Source: Paenibacillus sp. MAHUQ-63
GTDB taxonomy: Bacteria; Bacillota; Bacilli; Paenibacillales; NBRC-103111
NCBI RefSeq assembly: GCF_028765165.1
Contig: NZ_JARADB010000016.1
Coordinates: forward strand, 1-49,252
Length of the DNA stretch: 49,252 bases
Direction of reading: 5' to 3'
The position numbers were made by a program, and so were the translations under genes. Positions 49,171 to 49,252 of the stretch are shown here, piece by piece (within the stretch, counting starts at the first letter, position 1; the number at the start of each line of letters is the position of its first letter). The notes under the pieces were generated by a model. The model saw nothing but the letters and a program-made list of their open reading frames with translations, did not search any database and was not told the DNA's origin.

Positions 49171-49252
49171 ATTATGGAGAGTTTGATCCTGGCTCAGGAC
49201 GAACGCTGGCGGCGTGCCTAATACATGCAAGTCGAGCGGAGCACTTCGGTGC
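49171..49252 (+). rRNA. rrs: 16S ribosomal RNA, 5' part
   Basis: The sequence contains the universal GAGTTTGATCCTGGCTCAG (from 49178) and GAACGCTGGCGGCGTGCCTAA. A V1 region beginning GAGCGGAGCACTTCGG follows and fits Paenibacillus. It runs off the right edge; the exact 5' end is uncertain by a few nucleotides. Confidence 0.98.

Overview
The window is a stretch of low-to-mid GC Firmicute chromosome, most likely Paenibacillus or a close relative. The evidence is the partial 16S rRNA at the right edge with a Paenibacillus-like V1 region, strong AGGAGG-type ribosome binding sites, many TTG and GTG starts, SLH-anchored surface proteins, CsoR copper control and YesM/YesN two-component genes. It opens with a 5S rRNA followed by tRNA-fMet, -Lys and -Leu, and closes with the promoter, leader and first bases of a 16S rRNA on the same strand. 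It is therefore the complete segment between two rRNA operons of the same orientation. I see no insertion sequence, prophage, CRISPR array or toxin island.

Layout. (1) 0-3.3 kb: 5S-tRNA tail, a PhyH dioxygenase facing an AraC regulator, a second tRNA cluster (Gly, Arg, Pro) with its own promoter, and a DUF1697 protein. (2) 3.4-9.05 kb: a four-gene operon encoding a GAF/HD-GYP protein, a REC-GGDEF response regulator, a soluble double-GAF histidine kinase and, 5 bp later, a thiamine-diphosphate enzyme. (3) 9.1-19.4 kb: aldo/keto reductase, class A penicillin-binding protein, a secreted low-complexity protein, hprK, a 56-codon small gene, and a DUF4129/DUF58/MoxR operon. (4) 19.6-29.8 kb: a sugar-response block with a YesN-type regulator, YesM-type kinase, an accessory sugar-binding lipoprotein, mglBAC and a chemoreceptor preceded by a good cre site. 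(5) 30.3-35.6 kb: dienoyl-CoA-reductase-like SDR plus thioesterase, HAD phosphatase, AlkD-type glycosylase, adenosine deaminase and a small membrane protein. (6) 35.66-39.45 kb: a copper locus (copA, csoR, copZ, a two-repeat His-rich lipoprotein) with two nearly identical CsoR-type promoters. (7) 39.5-48.4 kb: SDR, mscL with a zinc ribbon, hisC, a hybrid CHASE3 kinase, an SLH-anchored 5'-nucleotidase and three small proteins.

The most unusual signal lies outside the genes. Three intergenic spacers (12341-12523, 30105-30287, 48514-48697) each carry a 183-184 bp element built from four copies of the 10-mer TAACGGACAC. Two copies are forward and two inverted, with near-identical spacing (50 bp, then an 83-84 bp central block, then 50 bp). 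The intervening sequence has diverged. A second family with related architecture (core CTCCCGTTATT) abuts the 30.1 kb copy. I recognise neither as a named family.

How the genes may work together (inference). The operon at 3.5-9 kb would couple a cytoplasmic signal to c-di-GMP turnover and to a TPP-enzyme reaction. The 19.6-29.8 kb block would sense a periplasmic-type sugar ligand, induce its ABC importer and steer motility toward it, with carbon catabolite control through HprK/CcpA at the cre site. The copper locus is a self-contained sensing, chaperone, efflux and cell-surface module.
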